Shown here piece after piece: positions 1 through 11,779 of a DNA stretch of 64,000 bases. The stretch is taken from positions 124,001 through 188,000 of the forward strand of contig JAWWUD010000059.1 in NCBI GenBank assembly GCA_033964015.1, given 5' to 3'. The notes under the pieces are model-generated. The model saw nothing but the letters and a program-made list of their open reading frames with translations. It had not been told where the DNA came from and searched no databases. Every line of letters starts with the position of its first letter. The stretch's first letter is position 1. The translations under genes were made by a program, and so were the position numbers. Origin of the DNA: Scolanthus callimorphus (taxonomy: Eukaryota; Cnidaria; Anthozoa; Actiniaria; Edwardsiidae).

Positions 1-243
1 CACGAAATGGTAGTGAACAGAGTGTCAGGCGGAATGCTTGACTCTTTAAAACCAAAGCGTTACCTGCCTGATGTCAGCAACCTTAAGTTCCTACCATCTC
101 TACAGGATCAACAGCGTCAACGTCATAACTACCTCATCCTGACATCCTGCATTCTTGTGGAGTACTTTGAATGTCTGTCCCCTTTAGCTGGTGCCTGTAT
201 CCAGCATATTCCTCACAAGTACACTCAAGAGATGTCTCAATAG
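1..243 (+). pseudogene. DUF6589-like exon, partial copy 1
   Basis: Partial first copy of the exon described at 1143-1719, cut by the window edge. It contains the NRVSGGMLDSLKPK segment and the same stop (EMSQ). One residue differs (TSC instead of TSR). Confidence 0.7.
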
Positions 244-268
244 ACCGAGAGGGTAGGAAAACTATTCT

Positions 269-968
269 TTAACACTGATATACAGTATCCTGATCCTGAG
301 TGTCATCACCCTGCAGCACTGACATTGTATTATCCAACTGTGATAATGAGATATTATCAACAACCATGTTGAAAAGTTCATCATCTTGAAGCACCTCATC
401 CATGAAATCTTCGTCAAAGTAATTTGATTCATCCTCAGTGTTAACAATATCTGAATTGTCATATGCTGTGTCATGAAATACACTTTGGATGACTGATAAC
501 ACCTTAAGGGCATGGCGTTTGTCCCAGATTTCTACAAATTGTTCAACATCTTTCATTGAAAACATGAATGGTAACTTCTCTAACACTTGAGAAATCTGAT
601 GGTCTGAAAATCCAAGCATGAGATGCATATCTGTAAAAATCTTGATTTCTATATTGGCAGTAGTGTTTAAAAGTTGTGCAACTAAAGTTTTGTGGTAAAC
701 ACGTAAGGCATCCTCAACAAGTTTCTTGTTTTCCTCTGATGCCTCTCTATTTCTTCCAACTTCTGGTGCATCCTCATTCTCATCTGCTGGCCATTTTGCA
801 TGCTTTTTGCAGTCTATCTGACCACAACTGCAGCTATTTGCACATATGTCACAACACTTGTGTGGTGGCTCTACACCAACATCATCAGCAAGGAAATGTT
901 TCATAAGCTCCTTTCTTCTGCATTCCTTTGTCTTAACAAAGTTCTTAATGTCAACATCAACATGGCTT
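269..968 (-). pseudogene. Truncated RecQ helicase tail, array copy 1
   Basis: Duplicate of the last ~230 codons of the helicase at 3221-4574: cysteine cluster plus acidic tail, identical apart from single substitutions. It lacks all ATPase motifs because the array unit starts inside the coding exon. The reading frame stays open to the junction but leads into unrelated sequence, so no complete helicase can be made from it. Confidence 0.85.
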
Positions 969-1142
969 AACAACATCAACATGGCTTCAAATCTCTTCCG
1001 AAAAAAACTCTTTTCTCATAGGCACACGACAGCCAATTAGAGGAAATTATACTTTAATAACCATTTTTGCAACAAAGTTATATTAGTAAGCGTTTTAAGT
1101 GCCATAAGAAGTCTAAATTAATACACTTTTTTCTTTTATAAG

Positions 1143-1719
1143 GCTACTATTTCAAGGTTTAATAAGCTGAAGTTGACAAGCTCAAACACCAGCATCCTAA
1201 GGAAACTAGACACCCTTGGTGAAGACCATGATTCTCGTCTCAAGGAAGTGAACCAACTTATCACCAAGGAAAACGAAATGCTGAAAGAGGCAAAAGAGAA
1301 GTATGATGCAGCACCCAGGTTAACCCAGGAGGGAAACACTGCATGGAATGAGATGTTTGAGCTTAAAAAGAAATCCCATCCTGGCTTTGTTAATCTCATT
1401 TGATAATATTGATGTTAGTGTTCAGCGGCGCAACATGACAATGGACTCACAGAACACTGACTTCCATTGGGTAAATCACCAAATGGTAGTGAACAGAGTG
1501 TCAGGCGGAATGCTTGACTCTTTAAAACCAAAGCGTTACCTGCCTGATGTCAGCAACCTTAAGTTCCTACCATCTCTACAGGATCAACAGCGTCAACGTC
1601 ATAACTACCTCATCCTAACATCCCGCATTCTTGTGGAGTACTTTGAATGTCTGTCCCCTTTAGCTGGTGCCTGTATCCAGCATATTCCTCACAAGTACAC
1701 TCAAGAGATGTCTCAATAG
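1143..1719 (+). CDS. DUF6589-like protein exon, copy 2
   Basis: The exon follows an acceptor (ttttcttttataag) at 1142. The first part is a charged, probably helical segment (LRKLDTLGEDHD...LKEAKEKYDAAP); the second reads FDNIDVSVQRRNMTMDSQNTDFHW, with its D-N-x-D and HW pattern matching my memory of the start of DUF6589 domains in invertebrate proteins. The two parts lie in different frames, switching near 1399, in all copies, so either a frameshift fixed before duplication or an unrecognised splice separates them. It stops 26 bp from the convergent helicase. No other part of the gene is in the window. Family assignment is from memory and moderate. Confidence 0.5.
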
Positions 1720-1744
1720 ACCGAGAGGGTAGGAAAACTATTCT

Positions 1745-2444
1745 TTAACACTGATATACAGTATCCTGATCCTGAGTGTCATCACCCTGCAGCACTGACA
1801 TTGTATTATCCAACTGTGATAATGAGATATTATCAACAACCATGTTGAAAAGTTCATCATCTTGAAGCACCTCATCCATGAAATCTTCGTCAAAGTAATT
1901 TGATTCATCCTCAGTGTTAACAATATCTGAATTGTCATATGCTGTGTCATGAAATACACTTTGGATGACTGATAACACCTTAAGGGCATGGCGTTTGTCC
2001 CAGATTTCTACAAATTGTTCAACATCTTTCATTGAAAACATGAATGGTAACTTCTCTAACACTTGAGAAATCTGATGGTCTGAAAATCCAAGCATGAGAT
2101 GCATATCTGTAAAAATCTTGATTTCTATATTGGCAGTAGTGTTTAAAAGTTGTGCAACTAAAGTTTTGTGGTAAACACGTAAGGCATCCTCAACAAGTTT
2201 CTTGTTTTCCTCTGATGCCTCTCTATTTCTTCCAACTTCTGGTGCATCCTCATTCTCATCTGCTGGCCATTTTGCATGCTTTTTGCAGTCTATGTGACCA
2301 CAACTGCAGCTATTTGCACATATGTCACAACACTTGTGTGGTGGCTCTACACCAACATCATCAGCAAGGAAATGTTTCATAAGCTCCTTTCTTCTGCATT
2401 CCTTTGTCTTAACAAAGTTCTTAATGTCAACATCAACATGGCTT
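1745..2444 (-). pseudogene. Truncated RecQ helicase tail, array copy 2
   Basis: Second duplicate of the helicase C-terminal exon segment, as at 269-968. One coding difference is visible (GHIDC here, GQIDC in the other copies). It has no helicase motifs I-VI and ends at the tandem junction. The stop codon lies only 26 bp from the stop of the convergent plus-strand exon. Confidence 0.85.
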
Positions 2445-2618
2445 AACAACATCAACATGGCTTCAAATCTCTTCCGAAAAAAACTCTTTTCTCATAGGCA
2501 CACGACAGCCAATTAGAGGAAATTATACTTTAATAACCATTTTTGCAACAAAGTTATATTAGTAAGCGTTTTAAGTGCCATAAGAAGTCTAAATTAATAC
2601 ACTTTTTTCTTTTATAAG

Positions 2619-3195
2619 GCTACTATTTCAAGGTTTAATAAGCTGAAGTTGACAAGCTCAAACACCAGCATCCTAAGGAAACTAGACACCCTTGGTGAAG
2701 ACCATGATTCTCGTCTCAAGGAAGTGAACCAACTTATCACCAAGGAAAACGAAATGCTGAAAGAGGCAAAAGAGAAGTATGATGCAGCACCCAGGTTAAC
2801 CCAGGAGGGAAACACTGCATGGAATGAGATGTTTGAGCTTAAAAAGAAATCCCATCCTGGCTTTGTTAATCTCATTTGATAATATTGATGTTAGTGTTCA
2901 GCGGCGCAACATGACAATGGACTCACAGAACACTGACTTCCATTGGGTAAATCACCAAATGGTAGTGAACAGAGTGTCAGGCGGAATGCTTGACTCTTTA
3001 AAACCAAAGCGTTACCTGCCTGATGTCAGCAACCTTAAGTTCCTACCATCTCTACAGGATCAACAGCGTCAACGTCATAACTACCTCATCCTGACATCCC
3101 GCATTCTTGTGGAGTACTTTGAATGTCTGTCCCCTTTAGCTGGTGCCTGTATCCAGCATATTCCTCACAAGTACACTCAAGAGATGTCTCAATAG
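2619..3195 (+). CDS. DUF6589-like protein exon, copy 3
   Basis: Third copy of the exon at 1143-1719, with the same acceptor, the same frame switch (near 2875) and the same stop. It differs only by isolated silent or near-silent substitutions. It converges on the intact helicase end at 3221. Confidence 0.5.
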
Positions 3196-3220
3196 ACCGA
3201 GAGGGTAGGAAAACTATTCT

Positions 3221-5337
3221 TTAACACTGATATACAGTATCCTGATCCTGAGTGTCATCACCCTGCAGCACTGACATTGTATTATCCAACTGTGATAATG
3301 AGATATTATCAACAACCATGTTGAAAAGTTCATCATCTTGAAGCACCTCATCCATGAAATCTTCGTCAAAGTAATTTGATTCATCCTCAGTGTTAACAAT
3401 ATCTGAATTGTCATATGCTGTGTCATGAAATACACTTTGGATGACTGATAACACCTTAAAGGCATGGCGTTTGTCCCAGATTTCTACAAATTGTTCAACA
3501 TCTTTCATTGAAAACATGAATGGTAACTTCTCTAACACTTGAGAAATCTGATGGTCTGAAAATCCAAGCATGAGATGCATATCTGTAAAAATCTTGATTT
3601 CTATATTGGCAGTAGTGTTTAAAAGTTGTGCAACTAAAGTTTTGTGGTAAACACGTAAGGCATCCTCAACAAGTTTCTTGTTTTCCTCTGATGCCTCTCT
3701 ATTTCTTCCAACTTCTGGTGCATCCTCATTCTCATCTGCTGGCCATTTTGCATGCTTTTTGCAGTCTATCTGACCACAACTGCAGCTATTTGCACATATG
3801 TCACAACACTTGTGTGGTGGCTCTACACCAACATCATCAGCAAGGAAATGTTTCATAAGCTCCTTTCTTCTGCATTCCTTTGTCTTAACAAAGTTCTTAA
3901 TGTCAACATCAACATGGCTTAACAATACGCCATGATACACTAAATATGCAGTGCTGTCGCTGCCATCTCTTCCTGCTCGTCCAGTTTCCTGTATATGAGA
4001 TTCCACATTTTTAGAAGGGCCGTAGTGAATGACTCGCTTCACACCTTTACAGTCGACTCCCATCCCAAAAGCAATGGTTGAGACAAGAAGCCGTACAGTT
4101 CCATATTCTTGCTGGAAAGAGTCTAGAATAAACAGCCTGTTAGCTTCAGGGGTGCAAGAGTGTAGCATTTCAACCAGGGGGGAACCATCAGTTGTGAAAA
4201 TGTGATCTCCAAGCAGACCCCTTACAACAGCATACAAAACACTACACTGTTTTATTGTTTGGCAATAAAGGATAGTTCTTGTAATGTTTTGCTTATCTGC
4301 CCTTAATTCATCTGTAAGCCACTCAAAACTTTGTTCATGTTCCACATCTCGTTTCATGCAGTGAACAACATATGTTATGTTTTCTTTGTTGGGGCTTTCC
4401 TTGATTTTCTCATAGGTTTTCATCTGAAGGATGTCCAAAATGGTGTTCTTTGTCTGCATGGTAGCAGTAGCTGTTAAAGCAAGGATTGGCCTGTCTGATG
4501 CCAAAGACCGGAGTTCATACAACCTGCCATATGCCTCTCTGAAAGCTGCCATTTTGTTGTTAGTGGATTTGCCCCTAAGAAAGCAAAAATATTATGTTCA
4601 TTAATGATACAGTATAAAATCAACAATGGGTAGCTTGGGCATATGCCAGGGAACTCATGCTGTCAAGTCTCAACAAAAACTACAGGGTCAATTAGCCTTA
4701 ATTCGAAATTTGACTTAAGTTAAAGTTCGATTGCTTGTCATTTTGAATTTATATTATCAACCCCTTTACAATCTATTATTTTTTCATGATAGCGTAAGCT
4801 TTCCATCTTTCACACACGTTACTACTAATATTATTAGTAATAACGATGCGGAACTTTCAATAAAACCAATAGTTTTCCCTTTCTAAAGTTACCAAATTTT
4901 TGGTCACATATTATTCGAGTCTCTAAAATGAACGGAAATTACCAATGTCTCAGAACGTGGGCTTCGTCGACGGCAATGGCACACAGCTTTTTGTTGAAGA
5001 CCTCGTTGTGTAACATTGACCTCCAACGTTCATTCTTTACCCACGCTTCTGGAGATCCGTGCACGATAGCGTACTCGCCTTTCTCAGCAGAAGCTTTCTC
5101 GTCCTCTGAGGCTGAGGTGACATTTAGCGCCTTAACACCCACACTAGATAAGTATTCCGCCTGATCCTCCATCAGACTTATCAGTGGACTGACAACAACA
5201 ACTATACGGCCAGGAGACGAGCGAAGAGCATCAAAAACAACGGGCAGCGCTTGATATAGAAGTGATTTCCCGAAGCAAGTGGGTAGATTCACGAATATAT
5301 CTTTGTTCTGTTCCGTAACAAACCTTATTGCTTTCCT
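3221..5337 (-). CDS. RecQ-like DEAH helicase, C-terminal exons
   Basis: ATP-dependent 3'-5' DNA helicase of the RecQ type. Two exons are joined by a clean GT-AG intron: upstream exon about 5337-4943 and downstream exon 4574-3221 (intron 4942-4575, phase consistent). The upstream exon carries the Walker A region LPTCFGKSLLYQ and the DEAH box followed by HW. The downstream exon has LALTATAT (motif III), GMGVD with HYGP (motif V), QETGRAGRDGS (motif VI) and a cysteine cluster CCDICANSCSCG typical of the RecQ zinc-binding domain, then an acidic tail. The first G of GKS is preceded by CF instead of the usual GG or GY. The N-terminus is unclear: a stop sits just upstream of the first exon, and an ATG at 5377 (MASLEEG) runs into a stop within a few codons. 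Confidence 0.85.
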
Positions 5338-5377
5338 TCCTTATTGCTTATTGTTAACCTTCCTCGAGGGACGCCAT

Positions 5378-6200
5378 TTTGATTTTGAGAGGAATGTGAG
5401 AACAACATCATATTTTAATTTTAAGACAAACGATGCAAACGATTGGCCAGTTTTTCTTGGCGCGAACGGTTCCCGGATATGATAACTGAATTCCGATTGG
5501 TTAGGATTGTCAAATTATTTTTATTCGAATGTGAGCAGCCGTTCGTGGGGAGGTAAGCGTTGCGTGACCGACACAAACAACGGGCTGCGAGGAAGACTAC
5601 AAAACACCTTGATATATCTTTGTATTTACTGCTTCATTGGCGTCATCAATAAAACTGAAAAATAATAGCTGCTAGTGCTACAGAGCTCCATTAAATTCAT
5701 GTTAATTCAAGCATCCGCGGCAACAAGTTGCTTGTAAATGTAAATTTTCATTTAGTCTGAAGATCGCTTCGGCGTGAAACTATGAGTCACTAAAGAAAAA
5801 TTGTTCCGTCTTCTCTTTACTTTATAATTCTCCTCTGTTGCCTATTGGGCAAAAACAAATACAATGAAATACCCCTCCCCCATATTTATTTCATCCTTGA
5901 AAGTCCATTATTTAATAATAAGTTGCCAAGACAAAGTCGAGGTGACTATTCACCGATATTCGTGCAACCTGAGACGACTAATTGCTGAAGTGAAGGTATT
6001 TAGGGTAAAAAATGTTTTGTTGGATTTTTCACGATAATAACAAAACTTGCGTGGGCACTCCAAATCCTTTCAATACTATAAAGGGAAAACAAACATCTCG
6101 ACCAATAAGCACGCAGAAATTCTTATTGTCACTTGAGTAATAATAGTAAGAAAATATTAATAGTTTATTAAGCACCTATTGCAGCTTACAGCTGGATTAC
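5378..6200. other. Non-coding stretch upstream of the helicase
   Basis: AT-rich sequence without an ORF I can support. The part next to 5377 is the likely promoter side of the helicase, but I see no clear TATA box. The segment from about 6130 contains the 3' tail of the LINE remnant that follows. Confidence 0.4.
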
Positions 6201-6215
6201 AGGAGCATTGCGCAT

Positions 6216-7676
6216 TCACACATAACTATATTCTAAGTATTTATACGATACAAAATTCTGAAAACGGACAGTATTCACTGGTTTCTTATGTAATTTACGT
6301 GACCTGAGGCTATACTGCTGGCTATTTGAGTTGCTCACCAACCCTCTACACAAGGGCAGCAGCGGGTAACCCGGCTTCAAGCTTTGCATAAATTTTACGC
6401 ACGCTGCTTCCCTTCTGGCTTCTAGTGTAGTAAGGCCAGTTTGCTCCAATGCTTCCTGATAATGGACACCAGGTAACATGATGGACAATGCGCGCTTTTG
6501 AACGCATTCCAAGGCATGACTCAGAGACACCGACAGGCTTGCAAACGCCGAAGAGGCATACTCTAGGACTGATCGGATGACTGTGCAATAGATCTTAATC
6601 ATGTCACTGACATGTACGCCGCTCCGCCTAAGAACCCTTAATATGTACAGCCTCTTGTTAACTTTCTTCAGTAAAAAGTCAACGTGTACATCCCATGTCA
6701 GATGGCGCGAGATGTAAACACCGAGCAATTTAAACGACGCGACGTGCTCCACAATAGCGTTCCCGGTGACAATGGGACGAGGCACGCAGCTATTATACTG
6801 AAGAAAGTCAACCGACATCTCTTTACACTTGGCTCGGTTGAGCTTCAGATGGTTGGCAATTGCATACTGATTGATATCTTCAACAATAAAATTGAGAAAT
6901 GATGGTTAATTCCTTGGCACTATTTTTTACGATAGTCAGGTCGTCAACAAACTTCGCTCGAGGAGACCATGATGACACTAGGTCATTAACCATTACGGCA
7001 AACAGCTTAACGGACCAATTTTAGTCCCCTGGGGAATACCTCCATTCAGAAATAAGGGGGAAGAGGTCACAGATGAGATGGTAACAAACTGGGACAAACC
7101 CTGGAGAAAACAGGTCACCCACCTTAGTAAACAACTATGAAAGTTATACTTAGCTAGCTTGCTCAATAAAATCTTATGATCTATGAGGTCAAATCCTTTG
7201 CGGAAATCCGCAAAGAACAACCTAGCCGCGCAACCACCCCTGTCAAGGGATTCTAGGATTATATGTATAATAAATACGATTGCATGGGTTGTACATTTTC
7301 CTTCTACTGCGAATTGGTTGGGATCAAGATCACTTATGATCGAGGGTGCAATTCTGGTAAGTGTGAAACCTTCCATAACTTTCGCTAACTGACTAGTAAG
7401 TGACACAGGTCTAATGTCATTTTCGATAGTCTTGGGGGGGGGGGGGTGTCTCCTCGGGCAGCGGTCTAACATCTGCACGCTTGAATAACACTGGTGGAAA
7501 GCCTTCCCTCAGGGACGCATTGTAGAGATGAGCGACAACAGAAGCAAGTTCGAAATCGAACAGCTTGAGAACGATGTTTGGGATATCATCAGGCCCAGGG
7601 GATTTTTTGATCTTGATCCCACGAAGCGCGATTCCAGCCTCTCTTGGTGACACAAAGAGTTCGCTAGGGATGTCAG
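6216..7676 (-). pseudogene. 5'-truncated non-LTR retrotransposon RT
   Basis: Reverse transcriptase of a jockey/CR1-like LINE, read from 7676 down. Motifs in order: KKSPGPDDIP, RPVSLTS, FADFRKGFDLIDHK (motif A), GGIPQGTKIGPL (motif B), FVDD at about 6946 (catalytic motif C, between the two open frames), then SFKLLGVYISRHLTWD and a C-terminal region with LEYASSAF. Frames change at a run of 13-14 G/C at 7434-7446 and again around 6900-6990. The 5' end breaks off at about 7680, so endonuclease and ORF1 are missing. This is a typical dead 5'-truncated insertion. Confidence 0.85.
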
Positions 7677-7680
7677 TAAA

Positions 7681-8247
7681 TATAATATAAACGAAAGGCT
7701 AATACTCGATTTGTCTCAATATTCAAATGTTCAAACAAATCGATTTTTAGCTTTTCGTTTACGCTCGTTTCTGTCCAGCCTTTGGGGAGTTTGGAACTGC
7801 TGTGATCATCTGTCTTCTTGTTGTTTGGCTAAAAATTACAAACAGACATAAGTTGAAATTAAATGGAAATAGAAAAGAATACAGCTATTTTGCTGTTTAA
7901 AAGGTACGTCCTTTCTGGAAATAGACCGTGATCAGGGAGGTTTCGAAACAAAGGACAACCTCTTTCCCATGTCCTCAAACAGTGATCATGTGAATCAGCC
8001 TCCCCCAGGATCTTGTGCTCGACCAATTGCCATCTTGAAAATTACCCACAAGACCAGGGGACGAGGTTGACGATTTTGATACTTTTTGAACTCACTCGTG
8101 CAATTAGTTGAACTCGAAGTCGTCTAAGTATCTATACAAAAAGATTTTTAGAAAAGCATTCAGCTATAGTTTAGGGCATTAAAAAAATCAAATCATTATC
8201 AGATGTATAATAAAAAAATCCTTACTTTGTCCTTGGTATTCCCGCTG
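7681..8247. other. Non-coding stretch
   Basis: AT-rich, no supported ORF or recognisable repeat. It ends where a local tandem duplication starts. Confidence 0.4.
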
Positions 8248-8670
8248 CTGTTGCAGGTCTCTTTTTCTTTTTTTTAGGCTACAGCAAGAAGAATAAAAAC
8301 AGCTTTTCATTTCAAATATGTATGTATGTATGTGCTATTACAATTACAATACAAATACAAATACAATACAAATGATTAAGGCCTGCGTTAAGAACCTACC
8401 TTTTCTTGGTTCTCTCTTGTTGTGCTCTTGCCCTTTGGCTAGTTTAAATCAATAAAATATATCTACTGGTTATTAAAAGACCTGTTGCAGGTTTTTTTCT
8501 TTCTTTTTAGGATACAGCAAGAAGAATAAAAAACAGCTTTTCAGCTATGTATGGGCTATTACATTACAAATGATTTAGGCCTGCGTTAAGAACCTCCCTT
8601 TTCTTGGTTCTCTTTTTTGTGCTCTTCCTCTTTGGCTAATTAAAGTCAATAAAATCTATGTACTGGTTAT
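8248..8670. repeat. Imperfect tandem duplication, ~200 bp
   Basis: Two head-to-tail copies: about 8248-8470 and 8481-8670. Both run from ctgttgcaggt and a T-rich tract through acagcaagaagaataaaaa, ggcctgcgttaagaacct and ttttcttggttctct to a CAATAAAAT box. The first copy has extra TATG and AATAC microsatellite repeats, which explains its greater length. No coding function is seen. Confidence 0.85.
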
Positions 8671-9059
8671 TGAAACGATATGATATACATGTAAGATTCA
8701 GTTTTAATTGTTTTCCTAAACCGTGTTTCATGATGTTTATGTGTGACTTGATTCGATTTTTAATCAAGTTTGTTGCACAAAAGCAACTGAAATGACACAC
8801 ACACTTGCATAACTGTAACCATGTTTCAATGGATGTACCTTGTTTGCTACAGCAAGAGACAGCCCGGCGGCAGTTTTCCAAACGAACCTGTCTTGTCCTT
8901 CAAATAAAAAAGGTATTTTTTTATTCGCTACTTTGCTGGGGGGATAACACAATATTTGTCCTTTATTTCGGGAAACATGCAATTCTGCATTTTTAAGCAA
9001 CAATGTAATGAGCTGGCCATATTTTTATTCATAGTTACAAATTATAAGGAAAACTTGAG

Positions 9060-9211
9060 TTAGGTAGACCTGGCTGCCTTGAGGACCTTGAGGACCTTGA
9101 GGTCCGTCAGTTTGGTGTTTCCATCTTCATTGGGAGCTGGCAGATTTATGCTATCATCATCATCTCTGCCAGCTTCGTATATTTTGATAAATGACAGCAT
9201 AGAGTAGATAT
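9060..9211 (-). CDS. Possible terminal exon, function unknown
   Basis: A strong acceptor (tcttttgtttgacag) at 9212 opens a frame of 50 codons, rich in D, K and L (AGRDDDDSINLPAPNEDG, then LKVLKVLKAARST) and closed by TAA. The nine-base repeat gaggacctt makes the LKV repeat. I do not recognise it, and no partner exon is evident. It could be chance. Confidence 0.25.
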
Positions 9212-9352
9212 CTGTCAAACAAAAGAGAACATTGCGTGTGGTGTGACTGCTGGTCTGGTGTTGAAAACATTTGGTATAGCTGTGCATGCATGTACCCTGC
9301 ATCAGCAGAAATACTGTTTGCAGTTGCCAATTAATATAATAATGTAGCCTGA

Positions 9353-9420
9353 AGTAGTATAGTAGGTATGGAATTAGCCTGTTTTTTTTTTTTGTGGCGG
9401 AATACTAATTTTGTGGCGAA
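9353..9420 (+). repeat. Solo terminus of the Polinton-like family
   Basis: The first 24 bases (agtagtatagtaggtatgg, then aatta) are identical to the ends of the element at 58144-63562. The similarity continues as a degenerate match including ggaatactaatttt. No second terminus lies nearby, and the flanking sequence (to about 9560) shares nothing more with the element. It is a solo or eroded end of a related copy. Confidence 0.75.
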
Positions 9421-9559
9421 GGTCAAAGGTCACGTCAGAGTCGGAAATGTTGAGGCGGAGGTCAGGAATGTGAAGAATGTAGGGTGTCAGGTACCCTATA
9501 GCTATGTTGCGCTAGGGGTATCAGGTTACCTATAGTGATGTGGATATACTACTGGACGA

Positions 9560-11130
9560 AAAAAGGGATTCACTCATGTGTAAAGTAGTGATAATGAAGT
9601 GAATTCCATATTTGCTTATCTTCGCATACATTTGCGCAAATGCAATTTTCGAATTCGCATGATATTTACCATCATACAAATTTGGCGAAGACCGCTTTTA
9701 CATCAGATTTGCTCAGTTTAAAAAAGGTTATGCAAACACGCATAATCGCATCAACTTTGCTTAGCGGTAAACATAACTGCAACAATCGCGTTTGCTTTAT
9801 GTTTACTTTATGTTTTCGTGTGCAAAAGTTCAATGTTAGACCGTGAGCAAATGTACTGCAAATACTAGCTTGCACTATGATTGCACAAAGGCAAATTTAT
9901 AGAGAATGTCATGTTTACATCCCGGTTTACATATTGTTTGCACAGTTCATATTGAAGCGTAGTTCACGGGATAACCAGTATTTATTTGCAAAATGAAATC
10001 TAATCGAACGGTACCATCTTTGGTCAATCTAAGATCCGGCTTAGATAAACTTCTGTGGTAGTCCAGTTACTTGAAGTTAAAAAGAGCGAGTTTGTAGGAT
10101 GTCGGGCGGTCGTTCACATAGACGTTTATCTAAACAACACTCTCACACGAAGCCGAAATTTGCATAAAGAGTTGCTGCAAAAATTCAGAATAATTCCACC
10201 GGAAAGTGTCGAACTGATTCAGTTAGATTGCTGATAGTAATGTATAGGCTTTATTTTGAGCTGTGCGATCAGAAATAAAGCAGAAATACTTGGATAAAGC
10301 TTTCCCGGTTTATTGCTAACTGCGCAGCTCAAACAAACATGGCGAATGCGAAGAAATCGAATCGATTAGAATAACTTTCTCAGGCTTTCTCACGGCACAA
10401 CTCAAAGTAAAGCCTATAAATTACTAGCAGCATTTTGACTTTGTCAATTTTCGATTGAATTGTGTCTATTTTCGGCTGCAAAAATAGGCAAAAAGTCTCT
10501 TCGCGTGAGATATAGTAGATAATTTTCTGTGGCACACAAACCCGTTCATTTTTACCTCATGTGAAATAACCGTCCTGTCCTTCGCTGGATTGCTACAAAG
10601 CAGTGCCATGTGAGTGTCCTATTGCTTGCTAAATAAGCAGTCATCTGGCGTACTTTTGTTGCGAGTACAACCTTGCAAACGCGACAATTTACGTGCCTTC
10701 GATGGCGGTCAAATTCGAATGAATACAAACCGTCACTAGATCAGAGCGGAAACCTAAGTCATACTTGTCCAGGTCACGTGGGATTATCAGACCTTAACCG
10801 GACGTACAGTGTTGCTAGCAGAGCGCATTTGAAGCAAACATTGAATTCGCTTAACGTTCGCATCGAATTTGCGCGGTATGGTATATTTCATATTTGACTA
10901 GTCGAGCAAAACTGGAGCAAACAGTGATGATATGAAACATATTTGCTATGAAACAAACATGCAGCGTATATGATGCAAACATACACATTCGCATTCTAAA
11001 AGTGTAGCAAATTTATAGCAAACTTTTAACTTTACTTGACAATTGCTCAAGAACTAAACTTCATAATTGCTACCATGTTTGCTGAAATTCACATTCGAGG
11101 CAAATATAGAATTCAAAGCTAAGAAGCAGC
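9560..11130. other. Non-coding, rich in AAATTTGC/TTCGCA words
   Basis: No supported gene. Short words such as tatttgc, gcaaac, ttcgcat and caaattt recur at both ends. TGAATTCYATATTTGCY reads forward at 9600 and inverted at about 11097-11117, which hints at an old, eroded inverted-repeat element of about 1.5 kb. Confidence 0.3.
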
Positions 11131-11368
11131 CAGGACTAATGTTGGGTCCTTCAAAACATGCATTTTCTCATGGGGCTCGTTGCGAATGCGACAAACTCGA
11201 AGTCTGTGACCACGGGTACCAATGTTTTATCCCATTCTGTGACCACACAGCCTGGAATTGGATAATCGGAAACCTCGATCGCACAGGACTTTGGACCTCT
11301 CAGCCCTTCTTTAAAAATAGAGATGTAAGTCATTTAAAACTCAATCGTTATGGCAGTCCTATCATATG

Positions 11369-11779
11369 GTGCCTGAAATAGGAAAGGGGATTCTTTTTTT
11401 TTCGTTATTCATTTGTGAACAACGTGAGCCTCATTCTTTGTGCTGTCTTGACGTTTACAGTAAAAGGATAACTATTGTTTGGGGAGAAGCTACCAGAATA
11501 GATGGATGTAACATTGTGCTTCTGAGAAGAGTAAGTAGTTGGTATGGTCAGCAACACGAGTAGAGGGAATAACAGTAGTCAATGTAATGTAATGTCAAGT
11601 AATGGCATGAGCAGTTGGTAAGATGAGTGCGTGAGTAGCGTGAGCAGACTGAATAATGTAATGGAATGACCGGAGTCATGGCTTTTACTGTAAACGTCAT
11701 GACGGCACAAAGAATGAAGCTCACATTGTTCACAAATGAATAACTAAAAAAAAAGAATCCCCTTTCCTATTTTAGGCAC
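11369..11779. mobile_element. MITE with ~95 bp inverted ends
   Basis: Left end 11369-11468 and right end about 11685-11779 are inverted copies: gtgcctRaaataggaaagg at the tips, a run of T/A, then acaaatgaataac and tttacagtaaaa. The interior has no coding potential. A target duplication is not clear. It is a non-autonomous DNA element of unknown superfamily. Confidence 0.8.

Larger units (their letters stand above)
1..3920. repeat. Tandem array, 1,476 bp unit
   Basis: Positions x, x+1476 and x+2952 carry nearly the same sequence. There is one partial unit (1 to about 968) and two full units (about 969-2444 and 2445-3920). Copies differ by only a few substitutions, for example near 823/2299 and 1617/3093. 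Each unit carries the 3' end of a RecQ-type helicase gene on the minus strand and part of a DUF6589-like gene on the plus strand. The junction lies in a short direct repeat (acatcaacatggctt, about 952-985). After 3920 the third copy continues into unique helicase sequence, so this copy is the parental one. Very recent duplication or an assembly artefact are both possible. Confidence 0.95.

Noticed and set aside
8764..9003. 79-codon frame on the minus strand (KVANKKIPFLFEGQDRFVWK)
   Set aside because: No splice site pair or domain I can support; overlapping frames on the other strand are equally long.
11067..11381. 104-codon plus-strand frame with several cysteines
   Set aside because: Cysteine spacing fits no zinc motif, and the frame runs into the MITE at 11369.
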